Part shown: positions 28,456 to 38,427 of the stretch, one piece after another | Position numbering within the stretch: the stretch's first letter is position 1 | Layout of the letters: every line of letters begins with the position of its first letter | Assembly: GCF_001403635.1 (NCBI RefSeq) | Contig: NZ_LN879468.1 | Location: 1,457,501-1,521,500, forward strand | Direction of reading: 5' to 3' | From: Clostridium massiliamazoniense | Lineage (GTDB): Bacteria; Bacillota; Clostridia; Clostridiales; Clostridiaceae | Length of the DNA: 64,000 bases | Notes under the pieces: generated by a model | What the model saw: the letters and a program-made list of their open reading frames with translations, nothing else | Told to the model about the DNA's origin: nothing | Database searches by the model: none | Translations under genes and position numbers: made by a program

Positions 28456-30081
28456 TTATTCTATAGTTGCTTGATTAAAATATACTTGTCCTAATTGAGA
28501 AACTCTTATACCTTTAATATTCTTCTTCATAGCTTTTGGTTGAGTATACTCATATATAGGTATAATAGGCATATCAGTTAATAAGATCTCTTCTGCTTTC
28601 TTTAAATACTCATCTCTCTTAGCATTATCTGTTTCTATTCTAGCAGCTTCAATTAACTTATCATACTCAGGATTTTTATAACCTGCCTTATTATTACCTG
28701 AATTACTTAACCACATATCAAGGAATGTCATAGGATCAACATAATCTCCAACCCATCCATGTCTTGCAATATTGTATTTTAAATCAGTTCTAGTTTTTTG
28801 GAACACTTTCCACTCTTGATTTTGTAATTCAACATTTACACCAATTTCTTTCCACATAGCTTGAACAGCTTGAGCTATATCTCCATGATTTCCTTCTGTA
28901 TTATAAGTTAAAGTTAAAGTTGGAATTCCTTTTCCTCCTGGGTATCCAGCTTCTTCTAATAATTTTTTAGCTTGCTCTTTATCTCCCTTCGATGGGAAGA
29001 ATTCTTTTGAACTAAACTTATTTCCATCTGCTCCTTTAATACTAGATGGAACAAATGATGTAGCTGGTTTTTGTCCTCCTTTAGTTACATTTTTAATTAA
29101 TGTATCTCTATCTACAGCTAAATTTAAAGCTTGAATAACTTTAGGATTTCTTAAAACCTCTGGACTCATATCATTACCACTTACATTTACACAATAAAAA
29201 TAATTACCTATTTGAGGATAAATTGTACCAACCCCACTTTGAACCGCACTCTCAATTTTAGCTGGTGGAATTGAATCAACCATATCTATTTGACCTGATT
29301 CAAAAGCAGAATAAGCTGAATTAACATCTCTTATCATTCTCATTTCTAAAGTATCTAGTTTAACCGAATCCTTATTCCAATAGTTTTCATTTTTTGTAAA
29401 TACAAATGCATCTTTAGCTCTCCACTCACTTAATTTAAATGGCCCATTTGAAATATAACTATCTACCTTAGTTGTCCAATTAGAGTCTTTTTCAACTACA
29501 TCTTTTCTAACTGGGAAGTAACAAGGAAATGCCATCAACTCTATAAAATATGGTGTTGGACTCACTAAAGTTACTTCTAAAGTCTTATCATTGATAGTCT
29601 TTATAGCAATATCTTCTACTTTTCCACCCTTTGTATTATATTCTTCAGCTCCCTTAATATAATATAATTGATATGCATACTCTGCCCCATTTTTAGGATC
29701 TAAAGCTCTCTTCCAAGCATATTCAAAATCTCCTGCTGTTACAGGTTTTCCATCTGACCATTTAGCATCATCTCTTAGAGTGAAAGTATAAGTCAACTTA
29801 TCTTCTGATATTTTATATTCCTTTGCAACCCCCGGAATAGCCTTATCATTTTCATCAACTCTCATTAATCCCTCAAAAGCATTTACTAAAATTGTTGAAC
29901 CTCCAACTGATGCATTTAGAGCTGGATCTATAGTTTTTGGATCCTCCCCTAAATTATAAATTAATTTTTTCCCCTCTGCTGCTCCTCCTGATGCTGACTT
30001 TTCTCCACCACAACCTACAAATAGTGATGCACTAAGTACAACTGTTAAAGCAACAGCACATAAACTTTTAATTTTACCCAT
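28456..30081 (-). CDS. oppA: Oligopeptide-binding lipoprotein OppA
   Basis: Extracellular solute-binding protein of an oligopeptide ABC importer, 541 residues. The signal peptide ends in a lipobox-like FVGC (Cys24), so it is membrane-anchored by lipid. Family 5 features: YNLGEDPKTIDPALN, NAFEGLMRV, YTFTLRDDAKWSDGKPVTAGDFEYAWKRALDP-type block and NLAVDRDTLIKNVTKG. It is the last gene of oppB-C-D-F-A, separated from oppF by 196 bp that hold a family A repeat, which could allow independent expression. Confidence 0.93.
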   Translation of the reverse strand: MGKIKSLCAVALTVVLSASLFVGCGGEKSASGGAAEGKKLIYNLGEDPKTIDPALNASVGGSTILVNAFEGLMRVDENDKAIPGVAKEYKISEDKLTYTFTLRDDAKWSDGKPVTAGDFEYAWKRALDPKNGAEYAYQLYYIKGAEEYNTKGGKVEDIAIKTINDKTLEVTLVSPTPYFIELMAFPCYFPVRKDVVEKDSNWTTKVDSYISNGPFKLSEWRAKDAFVFTKNENYWNKDSVKLDTLEMRMIRDVNSAYSAFESGQIDMVDSIPPAKIESAVQSGVGTIYPQIGNYFYCVNVSGNDMSPEVLRNPKVIQALNLAVDRDTLIKNVTKGGQKPATSFVPSSIKGADGNKFSSKEFFPSKGDKEQAKKLLEEAGYPGGKGIPTLTLTYNTEGNHGDIAQAVQAMWKEIGVNVELQNQEWKVFQKTRTDLKYNIARHGWVGDYVDPMTFLDMWLSNSGNNKAGYKNPEYDKLIEAARIETDNAKRDEYLKKAEEILLTDMPIIPIYEYTQPKAMKKNIKGIRVSQLGQVYFNQATIE

Positions 30082-30108
30082 ATATTTCTTGCCCCCTTCT
30101 TAATTTTT

Positions 30109-30189
30109 ATCTGATAGCTAGATGTTGTAATACTCCTATCTTTTGTAAGTAGGAGATAAACAGCCTCATGCTTCTAGATAACTTCAACT
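30109..30189. repeat. Family A repeat, copy A2, between oppF and oppA
   Basis: ATCTGATAGCTAGA, a small CTCCTA / TAGGAG hairpin, the core AGGAGATAAACAGCCTCATG and CTTCTAGATAACTTCAACTA. Imperfect inverted ends GATAGCTAGA / GTTATCTAGA. It lies 28 bp upstream of the oppA start. Confidence 0.75.
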
Positions 30190-30277
30190 AAAATTCAGCT
30201 AGAATCAAAATTCTATGTGAATTAAGTCTCAGTTTATATTGAAACTTGTTTTACAAGTTTAATAACGCAACTAATGT

Positions 30278-31255
30278 TTAATCAAATAAATGACAAGCTA
30301 CTAAATGTCCCTTTTCAACCTCTTTCAACTCTGGTTCTTTACTTTTACATATATCCATAGCATATTTACACCTTCCACAGAATCTACATCCTGCTGGTGG
30401 ATCTATTGGCGAAGGAATATCTCCTTCTAATATTATTCTTTGATTTGACTTAGCCACTATTGGATCTGGAATTGGAACTGCTGATAAAAGAGCTTGAGTA
30501 TATGGATGTTTTGGCTTTGAATAAACATCATCACTTGGTCCTTTCTCAACCATTTTTCCTAGATACATAACTCCAATATGTGTTGAAATATGCTTAACCA
30601 TACAAAGGTCATGAGCTATAAATAAGTAAGTTAGTCCAAATTCTTCTTGAAGCTCTTCCATCATATTAATTATTTGTGCTTGAATAGATACATCTAAAGC
30701 AGATATAGGTTCATCACAAACTATAAGGTCTGGTTTTAATACAAGTGCTCTTGCTATTCCAATTCTCTGTCTTTGTCCACCTGAAAATTCATGAGCATAT
30801 CTATTAATATGGTCTCCACTTAAACCAACTCGCCCTAATATTTCTTTGATTTTTTCTTCTCTCTCTTTTCCTACATACAATTTATGAATATCTATTGCTT
30901 CCCCAATTATATCTCCAACAGTCATTCTAGGATCAAGAGATGCGTAAGGGTCTTGAAATATCATTTGCATATTTCTTCTTAAGGACACCATTTCCTTATT
31001 AGAGAATTTTGTTATATCTTTGCCCTTAAAATTTATTACTCCCTCTGTTGGCTCATAAAGTTTTAATGCTGTTCTACCTAATGTAGTCTTTCCGCAACCT
31101 GATTCCCCTACAAGTCCTAAGGTTTCCCCTTTGTTAATTTTGAAAGACACATTATCCACTGCCTTAACATAACTTTTTTTTGCAAATGCTCCTTTCTTTA
31201 CAGGGAAGTATTTGCATAGATTTTTTACTTCTAAAATTACCTCTTCATTATTCAT
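30278..31255 (-). CDS. oppF: Oligopeptide ABC transporter ATPase OppF
   Basis: A 325-residue ATP-binding subunit. Walker A GESGCGKTT, Q-loop MIFQDPYASLDPRMTV, signature FSGGQRQRIGIARAL, Walker B LIVCDEP and H-loop FIAHDL are all intact. The C-terminal oligo_HPY extension carries the cysteine set CRFCGRCKYAMDIC...ACH seen in Opp/Dpp ATPases. Its start overlaps the oppD stop by 8 bp. Confidence 0.94.
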   Translation of the reverse strand: MNNEEVILEVKNLCKYFPVKKGAFAKKSYVKAVDNVSFKINKGETLGLVGESGCGKTTLGRTALKLYEPTEGVINFKGKDITKFSNKEMVSLRRNMQMIFQDPYASLDPRMTVGDIIGEAIDIHKLYVGKEREEKIKEILGRVGLSGDHINRYAHEFSGGQRQRIGIARALVLKPDLIVCDEPISALDVSIQAQIINMMEELQEEFGLTYLFIAHDLCMVKHISTHIGVMYLGKMVEKGPSDDVYSKPKHPYTQALLSAVPIPDPIVAKSNQRIILEGDIPSPIDPPAGCRFCGRCKYAMDICKSKEPELKEVEKGHLVACHLFD

Positions 31256-32258
31256 TTACTTCCCTCCTTATAGGTGATTCTACCTTTGGTGCATTTTCAT
31301 GACACAACCAACAAGCAGTATATTGATTATCACTTATAAAATATGGTGGCATTTTTTCTTTACAAATTTTCATTGCATAATCACATCTATCTGTAAATGG
31401 ACATCCTACTGGTGGTTTTAATAAATCTGGAGGTTGTCCCTCTATAGGTATTAATTTTTCTTTTACTTCACTTTGTGGATTAGGAACACTTTTTAAAAGC
31501 CCCCAAGTATAAGGATGTTTAGCATTATAAAAAATATCTTCCACTGAACCCTTTTCTATTATTTTTCCTCCATACATAACATTAATTCTTGTACAAAGGT
31601 CTGCTACCACACCTAAATCATGTGTTATTAATATAATTGAAGTATTTAATTTATTTTTTAAATCTTTCATTATATCTAATATTTGTGCTTGTATAGTAAC
31701 ATCTAAAGCAGTAGTTGGCTCATCAGCTATAATTAACTTAGGATCACACATAAGACTCATAGCTATCATAACTCTCTGCCTCATTCCACCTGAAAATTCA
31801 TGTGGATACTGCTTTATCCTTTTTTCTGGACTAGGTATTCCCACTAGCTCTAACATTTTTATAGCTTTTTCTAAAGCTTCCTTTTTACTAATTTTTTTAT
31901 GTTTTATTAAATGTTCTGTTAATTGATCCCCTATTTTTAAAACTGGATTTAAAGAAGTCATAGGATCTTGGAATATCATAGATATATCATTTCCTCTGAT
32001 TTTCTCCATTTCCTTCTCTGGCACCTTTGAAATATCTCTTCCTTCAAAAATCACTTCACCAGCTTTTATTATTCCGTTATTAGCTAAAAGTCTCATTACA
32101 GACATCATTGTTACTGATTTCCCACATCCTGATTCTCCAACAATACCTATAGCTTCACCTTTATCTAAATCAAAACTAACTCCTCTTACTGATTTAACTT
32201 CTCCCACATGAGTTTTAAAGGAAGTTTCTAATTCTTTTACTTCTAATAATTTTTCCAT
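31248..32258 (-). CDS. oppD: Oligopeptide ABC transporter ATPase OppD
   Basis: A 336-residue ATP-binding subunit pairing with OppF. Walker A GESGCGKSVTMMSVMRLL, signature FSGGMRQRVMIAMSLM, Walker B LIIADEPTTALD, switch ITHDLG, and a C-terminal domain with CPFTDRCDYAMKICKEKMP. The MRQRVMIA signature variant marks OppD/DppD rather than OppF. Thirteen bases separate it from oppC. Confidence 0.94.
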   Translation of the reverse strand: MEKLLEVKELETSFKTHVGEVKSVRGVSFDLDKGEAIGIVGESGCGKSVTMMSVMRLLANNGIIKAGEVIFEGRDISKVPEKEMEKIRGNDISMIFQDPMTSLNPVLKIGDQLTEHLIKHKKISKKEALEKAIKMLELVGIPSPEKRIKQYPHEFSGGMRQRVMIAMSLMCDPKLIIADEPTTALDVTIQAQILDIMKDLKNKLNTSIILITHDLGVVADLCTRINVMYGGKIIEKGSVEDIFYNAKHPYTWGLLKSVPNPQSEVKEKLIPIEGQPPDLLKPPVGCPFTDRCDYAMKICKEKMPPYFISDNQYTACWLCHENAPKVESPIRREVNE

Positions 32259-32271
32259 CTAAACTCCCTCC

Positions 32272-33237
32272 CTACTTTTTATTCTTAGGATCTAAAGCTT
32301 CACTTAATCCATCACCAAATAAATTAAATGCTAAGATTATTAAACATATCATTAATGCTGGAAATAAAAGCTGATATGGATAAACTGTAAGAACCTTTTG
32401 TGCATCATTAGCTAAAGTTCCAAGTGATGCTAAAGGTGGATTTATTCCAAGACCAATAAAACTTAAAAATGCTTCTGTAAATATAGCTTGTGGTATTAAA
32501 AGAGTCATGGTTACAATAATTGAACCTATACAGTTAGGAATCAAATGTCTAAATAAAATTCTACTTCCAGAAGCTCCAAGTGCTCTTGCTGCTAATACAA
32601 ATTCCTGTTGTTTTAATTGTAAAACTTCTCCTCTTACTATTCTCGCCATATTAATCCAATAAGATATACAAAGTGCTAATACAATTGTTGATAAACCACT
32701 TTTTCCACTTCCCGGTTGATTAAATGCTGCCATAAATATAATTACGTAAATTGTTAATGGAATTGAGTATAATACATCTACAATTCTCATCATAAAATTA
32801 TCTACTTTTCCTCCAACAAAGCCTGATATTCCACCATAGATAATTCCTATAATCAAGTTTATAAATGCAGCAGCAAAACCTATAATAAGAGAATATCTAG
32901 CTCCATAAAATGCTCTTACAAAAATATCTCTTCCTAATTGGTCTGTTCCAAACCAATGTTCAGCTGAAGATTTCATATTTGCAAGCTCTAGATTATTTTG
33001 TTCATAGCTAAACTTTGAAAGTGATGGAACTAAAATAGAACCTAAAATAAATAAAATTATTATTATTAATGATATTAAAGCTACCTTATTTGATTTAAGT
33101 CTTCTCCAAGCATCTTTCCAATACCCAACACTAGGTCTTACATTAACATTTAAATTCTTTTCTGAGCTATCTAAAGGTGTGAATAAATCTTCATCTAATT
33201 TATCTAAATCCAATTTACTTAATTTTATATCATTCAT
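32272..33237 (-). CDS. oppC: Oligopeptide ABC transporter permease OppC
   Basis: A 321-residue inner-membrane permease. A 45-residue cytoplasmic lead precedes the first helix; GTDQLGRDIFVRAFYGARYSL is the typical OppC/DppC motif, and EFVLAARALGASGSRILFRHLIPN is the EAA loop that contacts the ATPase. Six helices. Sixteen bases after oppB. Confidence 0.94.
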   Translation of the reverse strand: MNDIKLSKLDLDKLDEDLFTPLDSSEKNLNVNVRPSVGYWKDAWRRLKSNKVALISLIIIILFILGSILVPSLSKFSYEQNNLELANMKSSAEHWFGTDQLGRDIFVRAFYGARYSLIIGFAAAFINLIIGIIYGGISGFVGGKVDNFMMRIVDVLYSIPLTIYVIIFMAAFNQPGSGKSGLSTIVLALCISYWINMARIVRGEVLQLKQQEFVLAARALGASGSRILFRHLIPNCIGSIIVTMTLLIPQAIFTEAFLSFIGLGINPPLASLGTLANDAQKVLTVYPYQLLFPALMICLIILAFNLFGDGLSEALDPKNKK

Positions 33238-33253
33238 AAAAATTCACCCCTTT

Positions 33254-34171
33254 TTATCCTTCTAATTTAATTCTTGGATCAACAAGTCCATAAAGTATAT
33301 CAACTATTAAATTACATACTATAACTAAAGTACAGTAAAAAACTGTTACTCCTAAAAGTAAAGTATAATCTCTGTTTCCAACAGATAAAACAAACTCATT
33401 TCCAATTCCTGGTATAGCAAAAATTGTTTCAACTACAAAACTCCCTGTTAAAATAGAAGCTACTAAAGGTCCTAAATAAGTTATTATTGGAATTAATGAA
33501 TTTCTTAAAGCATGTTTTATAATAACAGTTCTACCACTTAAGCCTTTTGCCTTTGCAGTTCTTATATAGTCAGATTTCATAACATCCGTAAGTCTACTTC
33601 TTGTTAATCTTGTTATAAATGCTAATGAACTTCCTGCAAGAGCTATAACTGGCATTACATAATACTCTGCTCCATAAAAACCTGTTGCTGGTAATAGATT
33701 TAATTTTAAAGCGAAAATATATATTAATAATGTTCCTATAACAAAACTTGGTATAGTTACACCTAAGGTAGCTATAAACATACATAGTTTATCTGGCCAT
33801 CTTCCTTCCTTCAATGCTGCTAATATTCCTAATAGCACTCCTATTACTAAGGATACTAATACTGTAACTATCCCTAACTTTGCTGATGCTGGAAAAGAAT
33901 ACTTAATAGTATCATTTACCATTCTTCCTGGGAATAACATTGATTCTCCCATATCTCCTTTTGCTAAATTCCCCATATACATCTTGTACTGTTCACCTAA
34001 AGGCTTATCAAGACCATATTTAGCATCTAAATTTGCTTTAATTTCAGGTGTTATCTTTTCCCCATCAAAAGGTCCACCCGGCATTAACCTAATTAAGAAA
34101 AATGTAATAGTTACAACTGCAAATATTGTAATTATACTTGTTAAAATTCTTTTACATACATACTTAAACAT
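33254..34171 (-). CDS. oppB: Oligopeptide ABC transporter permease OppB
   Basis: A 305-residue permease with six helices. The N-terminal FLIRLMPGGPFDG motif, YGLDKPLGEQYKMYMGNLAKGDMGES and the EAA loop YIRTAKAKGLSGRTVIIKHALRN are typical of OppB/DppB. GGGGGG-rich ribosome site before the ATG. First gene of oppB-C-D-F-A. Confidence 0.94.
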   Translation of the reverse strand: MFKYVCKRILTSIITIFAVVTITFFLIRLMPGGPFDGEKITPEIKANLDAKYGLDKPLGEQYKMYMGNLAKGDMGESMLFPGRMVNDTIKYSFPASAKLGIVTVLVSLVIGVLLGILAALKEGRWPDKLCMFIATLGVTIPSFVIGTLLIYIFALKLNLLPATGFYGAEYYVMPVIALAGSSLAFITRLTRSRLTDVMKSDYIRTAKAKGLSGRTVIIKHALRNSLIPIITYLGPLVASILTGSFVVETIFAIPGIGNEFVLSVGNRDYTLLLGVTVFYCTLVIVCNLIVDILYGLVDPRIKLEG

Positions 34172-34607
34172 TTCTAACCCCCCTTAATTAAAAATGCATA
34201 AAGAAAAATAAATATAAACTTGTAAAAATATTTAATTCACTTAAGCATTACGCAATATGTAATTAATAAAATTTCATTTTTATTAAATTAATGAAAAATT
34301 TGTAATTACCTATATGTTAATATAAATTATATATTCTAAATATATAATTTGTAAATAGGATATATTATTAACAATTTGATAATTATTTTCCCAATTATTT
34401 GATATGAATCTATTCTTTTTCCACGGCAAAAAAACACTTGTCCCTCATATATACTCATTTCACAGTTCAAAAATTCTTAATAATGAATTAACTTTTTACA
34501 GTTTCTTTCAATAAAATTATTTTAACGTTAGCAGAAAATAGGCAAAAAAAAAGATAAGTTTAAATATTTCTCATTATGAAAAACTCTCTAAACTTATCTA
34601 TCTTTAT
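34172..34607. other. 436-bp intergenic region upstream of oppB
   Basis: Upstream region of the first opp operon. A perfect 10-bp inverted repeat AAATTATATA-TTCTAAA-TATATAATTT lies at 34324-34350, a possible operator. The terminator of the second opp operon is at 34543-34598. No ORF of note. Confidence 0.55.
34543..34598 (-). terminator. Terminator of the second opp operon
   Basis: On the minus strand GATAAGTTTA and TAAACTTATC form a stem followed by nine T residues. Confidence 0.88.
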
Positions 34608-35576
34608 CTAATACATATGACATGCAACAAAATGTTTTTTTTCAACTTCTCTCAATATTGGTTCTTTTTCCTTACATATCTCCTTAGAATACTTACACCT
34701 TTCACTAAACTTACATCCTTTTTGACCTTCTGATTTTATGGAAGCCTCTCCCTTAACCACTTCTTTTTTTCTTCTATCTCTTGGATGCATTATAGGAACT
34801 GATTCCATTAATGCAATTGTATATGGATGCTTAGTATTCTTATAAATAAGGTTTTTATCACCAATTTCAACTATACTGCCTAAATACATTACTGCTACTC
34901 TATTTGCAATATATTTAACCAAAGCTAAATCATGGGATATAAATAAGTAGGACATTCCAATCTTCTCTTGCAACTCTATCATAAGATTAATTATTTGAGC
35001 TTGCATTGACACGTCCAAAGCTGATACTGGCTCATCAGCAATTATGACTTTAGGTTTTAATGCAATTGCTCGAGCAATTCCTATCCTCTGTCTCTGTCCT
35101 CCTGAAAACTCCCTAGGATATCTGTCTATATATTCTTTAGGTAATCCACAAAGTTCCATTACCTCTACAACCTTTTCCTCTAAATTCTCCTTATTAGCTA
35201 TATTGTGATAAAGCATAGCCTCTCCTATTATATCCTTTACTCTTTTCATAGGATTTAAAGAACTATATGGATCTTGAAAAATCATTTGTACTTCTGTTCT
35301 TATTTCTTGTCTCTCTTTTTTACTTACCTCAAATATATTTTTATTATTAATTTTTACTTCTCCACTATTTTTATTGATTAATCCGATTATAGTTTTAGCT
35401 AATGTTGTTTTTCCGCATCCAGACTCACCAACAATAGCTAAGCTCTCTCCTTTTTTTAAGGTAAAAGTAATATTATCTACAGCCTTTATAAATTTTTTAG
35501 TTTTCCTAAAAAGTTTCTTTTCAGCAGGAAAATACTTAATTAAACTTTTTACCTCTAGAATATTTTCTTCATTCAT
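34608..35576 (-). CDS. Second peptide ABC transporter ATPase (OppF-like)
   Basis: A 322-residue ATPase with Walker A GESGCGKTTLAKTI, Q-loop MIFQDPYSSLNPMKRV, signature FSGGQRQRIGIARAI, Walker B VIIADEP and the C-terminal cysteines CKFSERCKYSKEIC. Clearly paralogous to the OppF at 30278. Last gene of the second peptide transport operon, 11 bp after its OppD-like partner. Confidence 0.92.
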   Translation of the reverse strand: MNEENILEVKSLIKYFPAEKKLFRKTKKFIKAVDNITFTLKKGESLAIVGESGCGKTTLAKTIIGLINKNSGEVKINNKNIFEVSKKERQEIRTEVQMIFQDPYSSLNPMKRVKDIIGEAMLYHNIANKENLEEKVVEVMELCGLPKEYIDRYPREFSGGQRQRIGIARAIALKPKVIIADEPVSALDVSMQAQIINLMIELQEKIGMSYLFISHDLALVKYIANRVAVMYLGSIVEIGDKNLIYKNTKHPYTIALMESVPIMHPRDRRKKEVVKGEASIKSEGQKGCKFSERCKYSKEICKEKEPILREVEKKHFVACHMY

Positions 35577-35587
35577 AAGTAAACTCC

Positions 35588-36562
35588 TTACTTAATTAAA
35601 TGGCATGACACTCTGTGATTCCTATTGATATCTTTAAGTTTTGGTATACTTAACTTTCTGCATGTATCTTCACATTGATCACACCTATCTAAAAAATAAC
35701 AATTTTTTAATTCATCAATTTTACTAGGAACTTGTCCTTTTATTATAGGAAGCCTCTTAATTCCTTCAAACTCTAAATCAATATTGGGTCTTGAATTCAT
35801 TAATGCTTTCGTATAAGGATGTAATGGATTATCAAATAACTCAAAAATATCAGCCTCTTCAACAATTTGTCCTGCATACATAACTACAACTTTATCACAA
35901 AGTTCTGCAACTATTCCTAAATCATGAGTTATCATAATAATAGACATATTATATTTTTCTCTTATGTTCTTTAACAATTCTAAAATTTGAGCTTGAATAG
36001 TAACATCTAAAGCAGTAGTGGGTTCATCAGCTATAAGAATTTTAGGAGTTGAACATAAAGCCATAGCTATTAATACCCTTTGTCTCATTCCTCCTGATAA
36101 TTCATTAGGATAAGAATTATAAATAGCTTCTGCTCTATAGATACCAACATCTTTTAACATATTTATCGCTATGTTCTTTCCTTCTATCTTGCTTATACTT
36201 TTATGTGTCATTATAGCTTCAACCATTTGCTTCCCTATAGTATAAACAGGGTTTAATGCTGTAAGAGGATCTTGATAAATTGCAGCAATTTCCTTTCCTC
36301 TTATTTTTGTCATATCTTTCTCACTTAACTTAACTATATCTAAGCCATTAAAAAGTATTTCTCCATTATTTATTTTTCCCTGTGGTTCATTTATAAGTCT
36401 CATTAAAGACATAGCTGTTACAGATTTTCCACATCCTGATTCCCCAACAATACCTAGTATTTTCCCTTCCTCTAAAGAAAAACTAACATTATTTACAGCA
36501 TTAATATTATAGCCACTATTATTAAATGAAACACTTAAATTTTTATATTCAACTATACTCAT
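35588..36562 (-). CDS. Second peptide ABC transporter ATPase (OppD-like)
   Basis: A 324-residue ATPase with Walker A GESGCGKSVTAMSLMRLI, signature LSGGMRQRVLIAMAL, Walker B ILIADEPTTALD and H-loop ITHDLG. The C-terminal domain keeps cysteines (CYFLDRCDQCEDTC). Twelve bases after the OppC-like gene, in the same operon. Confidence 0.92.
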   Translation of the reverse strand: MSIVEYKNLSVSFNNSGYNINAVNNVSFSLEEGKILGIVGESGCGKSVTAMSLMRLINEPQGKINNGEILFNGLDIVKLSEKDMTKIRGKEIAAIYQDPLTALNPVYTIGKQMVEAIMTHKSISKIEGKNIAINMLKDVGIYRAEAIYNSYPNELSGGMRQRVLIAMALCSTPKILIADEPTTALDVTIQAQILELLKNIREKYNMSIIMITHDLGIVAELCDKVVVMYAGQIVEEADIFELFDNPLHPYTKALMNSRPNIDLEFEGIKRLPIIKGQVPSKIDELKNCYFLDRCDQCEDTCRKLSIPKLKDINRNHRVSCHLIK

Positions 36563-36574
36563 ACTATCCCTCCA

Positions 36575-37396
36575 TTAACTTTTCCCAAAGCCTTTTTGAA
36601 CTGCTCTACCTATACAATTAAAGCTTAAAACAACTAAAATTATAAAAATACTTGGAAAAATTATTAAGTATGGATTTGTAGTCATATATTGTTCCGCTGA
36701 ATTCAACATACTCCCCCAAGAAGCAGTTGGAGGTTTAAGTCCTAATCCTAAAAAGCTAAGCATAGCTTCCATAAGTATTGCATTAGCTGCATTCATAGTT
36801 GATGATACTACCACTATTTGTCCTATATTAGGTATAATGTGACTTACTATTATTCTACTACTACTAATCCCTTGTGATTCTGCACATTTTACATAATCTA
36901 TTTCTCTCAAAGTTAAGACCTCTCCCCTAATAACCCTTGCTGTTCCCATCCATGAGAACACTGATATAACAACAATAATTTCCGTTAAACTTGATTTTAT
37001 TATTACACTTAAAATCAGTAAAATAAAAAATGTTGGTATGCTCATAAATATCTCTAAAAATCTCATTAAAATATTATCAACAATTCCTCCAATATAGCCA
37101 CTTACTGCTCCTACCATAGTCCCTATAGCAGTAGATAATATCATAACTGAAAATCCAACCATTAATGTTGCTCTTCCCCCAAACAATATTCTTGTAAAAT
37201 AATCTCTCCCTAAAGAATCAGTACCAAACCAATGAGTAAAGCTTGGACTTTGAAATGAATTGCTAAGATTTATATCATTAGGTTTATATGGAGATAAAAA
37301 TGCAAATATAGCACTTAAAGAAATAACTATTAAAAATATAAAACTAGTTAAAGCAATCTTATCTTCTTTTATGCTATTCCATATGCTTCTAATCAT
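36575..37396 (-). CDS. Second peptide ABC transporter permease (OppC-like)
   Basis: A 273-residue permease, shorter than OppC at 32272 because the cytoplasmic lead is missing. GTDSLGRDYFTRILFGGRATL and the EAA loop YVKCAESQGISSSRIIVSHIIPN identify it. Its start overlaps the end of the OppB-like gene by 4 bp. Confidence 0.92.
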   Translation of the reverse strand: MIRSIWNSIKEDKIALTSFIFLIVISLSAIFAFLSPYKPNDINLSNSFQSPSFTHWFGTDSLGRDYFTRILFGGRATLMVGFSVMILSTAIGTMVGAVSGYIGGIVDNILMRFLEIFMSIPTFFILLILSVIIKSSLTEIIVVISVFSWMGTARVIRGEVLTLREIDYVKCAESQGISSSRIIVSHIIPNIGQIVVVSSTMNAANAILMEAMLSFLGLGLKPPTASWGSMLNSAEQYMTTNPYLIIFPSIFIILVVLSFNCIGRAVQKGFGKS

Positions 37397-38346
37397 TTCA
37401 ATCCCCCCTTAACTCTAGGGTCTATAACTATATATAATATATCTGAAATTAGGTTTCCTATAATCAAAAGTACAGATGCTAATAAAGTTGTTGCCATTAT
37501 TGTGGGATAATCAAAAGACGTAACAGCATTATAAGCCATTCTACCTACCCCTGGCCATCCAAAAATTTGTTCTATAACTACAGATCCCATAACAATATTA
37601 GGTAAAGAGAGCCCTACTAGAGTTACAACTGGTAAAATACTATTTTTTAATATATGCCCATAAAAAACTTTCTCTTTGCTCAGACCTTTACCAAGAGCAG
37701 TTCTTACATAATCCTTGTCTGCCTCAATTTCTATAGAATTTTTAATATACTGAATTATTCCTCCAACATCAGTTAATACCACTGCTGTAACAGGCATTAT
37801 AAGATGTACCATTAAGCTTCCTATAGTTTTATCTCCTATTCCATACATTCCTATACTTGGCAATAAATTTAGTTCTACAGTAAAAACAATTATAAGTATT
37901 AAGGCCAATAAAAAAGATGGCATGGCTATGCTTATATTTGAAAATATATCTATTATTCTTCCTATATAATCATTTCTATGGATTCCTCCAACAACACCTA
38001 AGAATATTCCTAAAATAAATGTTGCTACCATAGACACACCACTTAGTATTATAGTTGGAACTAATCTTTCAAGTATCTCCTGTGAAACTGGTGTAAATGA
38101 TATTAATGAATTCCCAAAGTTACCATGCAACACTTCCTTTAACCAACAAAAATATTGAATTATTATAGGTCTATCTAATCCTAAATTTCTCCTTATTATT
38201 TCTACTTGTTTATAGTTCATATGAGGATTCATATACATTTGTATAGGGTTTCCTGGAGCTACTTTCATTATGAAATAACACACTATAGAAACAATAAATA
38301 ACATAGGAATAGCCTGAAGAATTCTTTTTATAATTAAATTTCCCAT
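37393..38346 (-). CDS. Second peptide ABC transporter permease (OppB-like)
   Basis: A 317-residue permease with six helices: FIMKVAPGNPIQMYMNP, NLGLDRPIIIQYFCWLKEVLHGNFGNS and the EAA loop YVRTALGKGLSKEKVFYGHILKN. The order is binding proteins, OppB-, OppC-, OppD-, OppF-like, unlike the first operon where the binding protein comes last. AGGAGA before the ATG. Confidence 0.92.
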   Translation of the reverse strand: MGNLIIKRILQAIPMLFIVSIVCYFIMKVAPGNPIQMYMNPHMNYKQVEIIRRNLGLDRPIIIQYFCWLKEVLHGNFGNSLISFTPVSQEILERLVPTIILSGVSMVATFILGIFLGVVGGIHRNDYIGRIIDIFSNISIAMPSFLLALILIIVFTVELNLLPSIGMYGIGDKTIGSLMVHLIMPVTAVVLTDVGGIIQYIKNSIEIEADKDYVRTALGKGLSKEKVFYGHILKNSILPVVTLVGLSLPNIVMGSVVIEQIFGWPGVGRMAYNAVTSFDYPTIMATTLLASVLLIIGNLISDILYIVIDPRVKGGLK

Positions 38347-38427
38347 TGTTTCTCCTAACTAAAATAAGAGGAAAGTTAATAAAATAAAAAATGCTATTTA
38401 CTAACTCCCCCTTAATTTTTTGTTTAA

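Noticed and set aside
34172-34330. CodY-like box upstream of the first opp operon
   Set aside because: AATTTTTCATTAATTT-like stretches do not match the known 15-bp box well enough.
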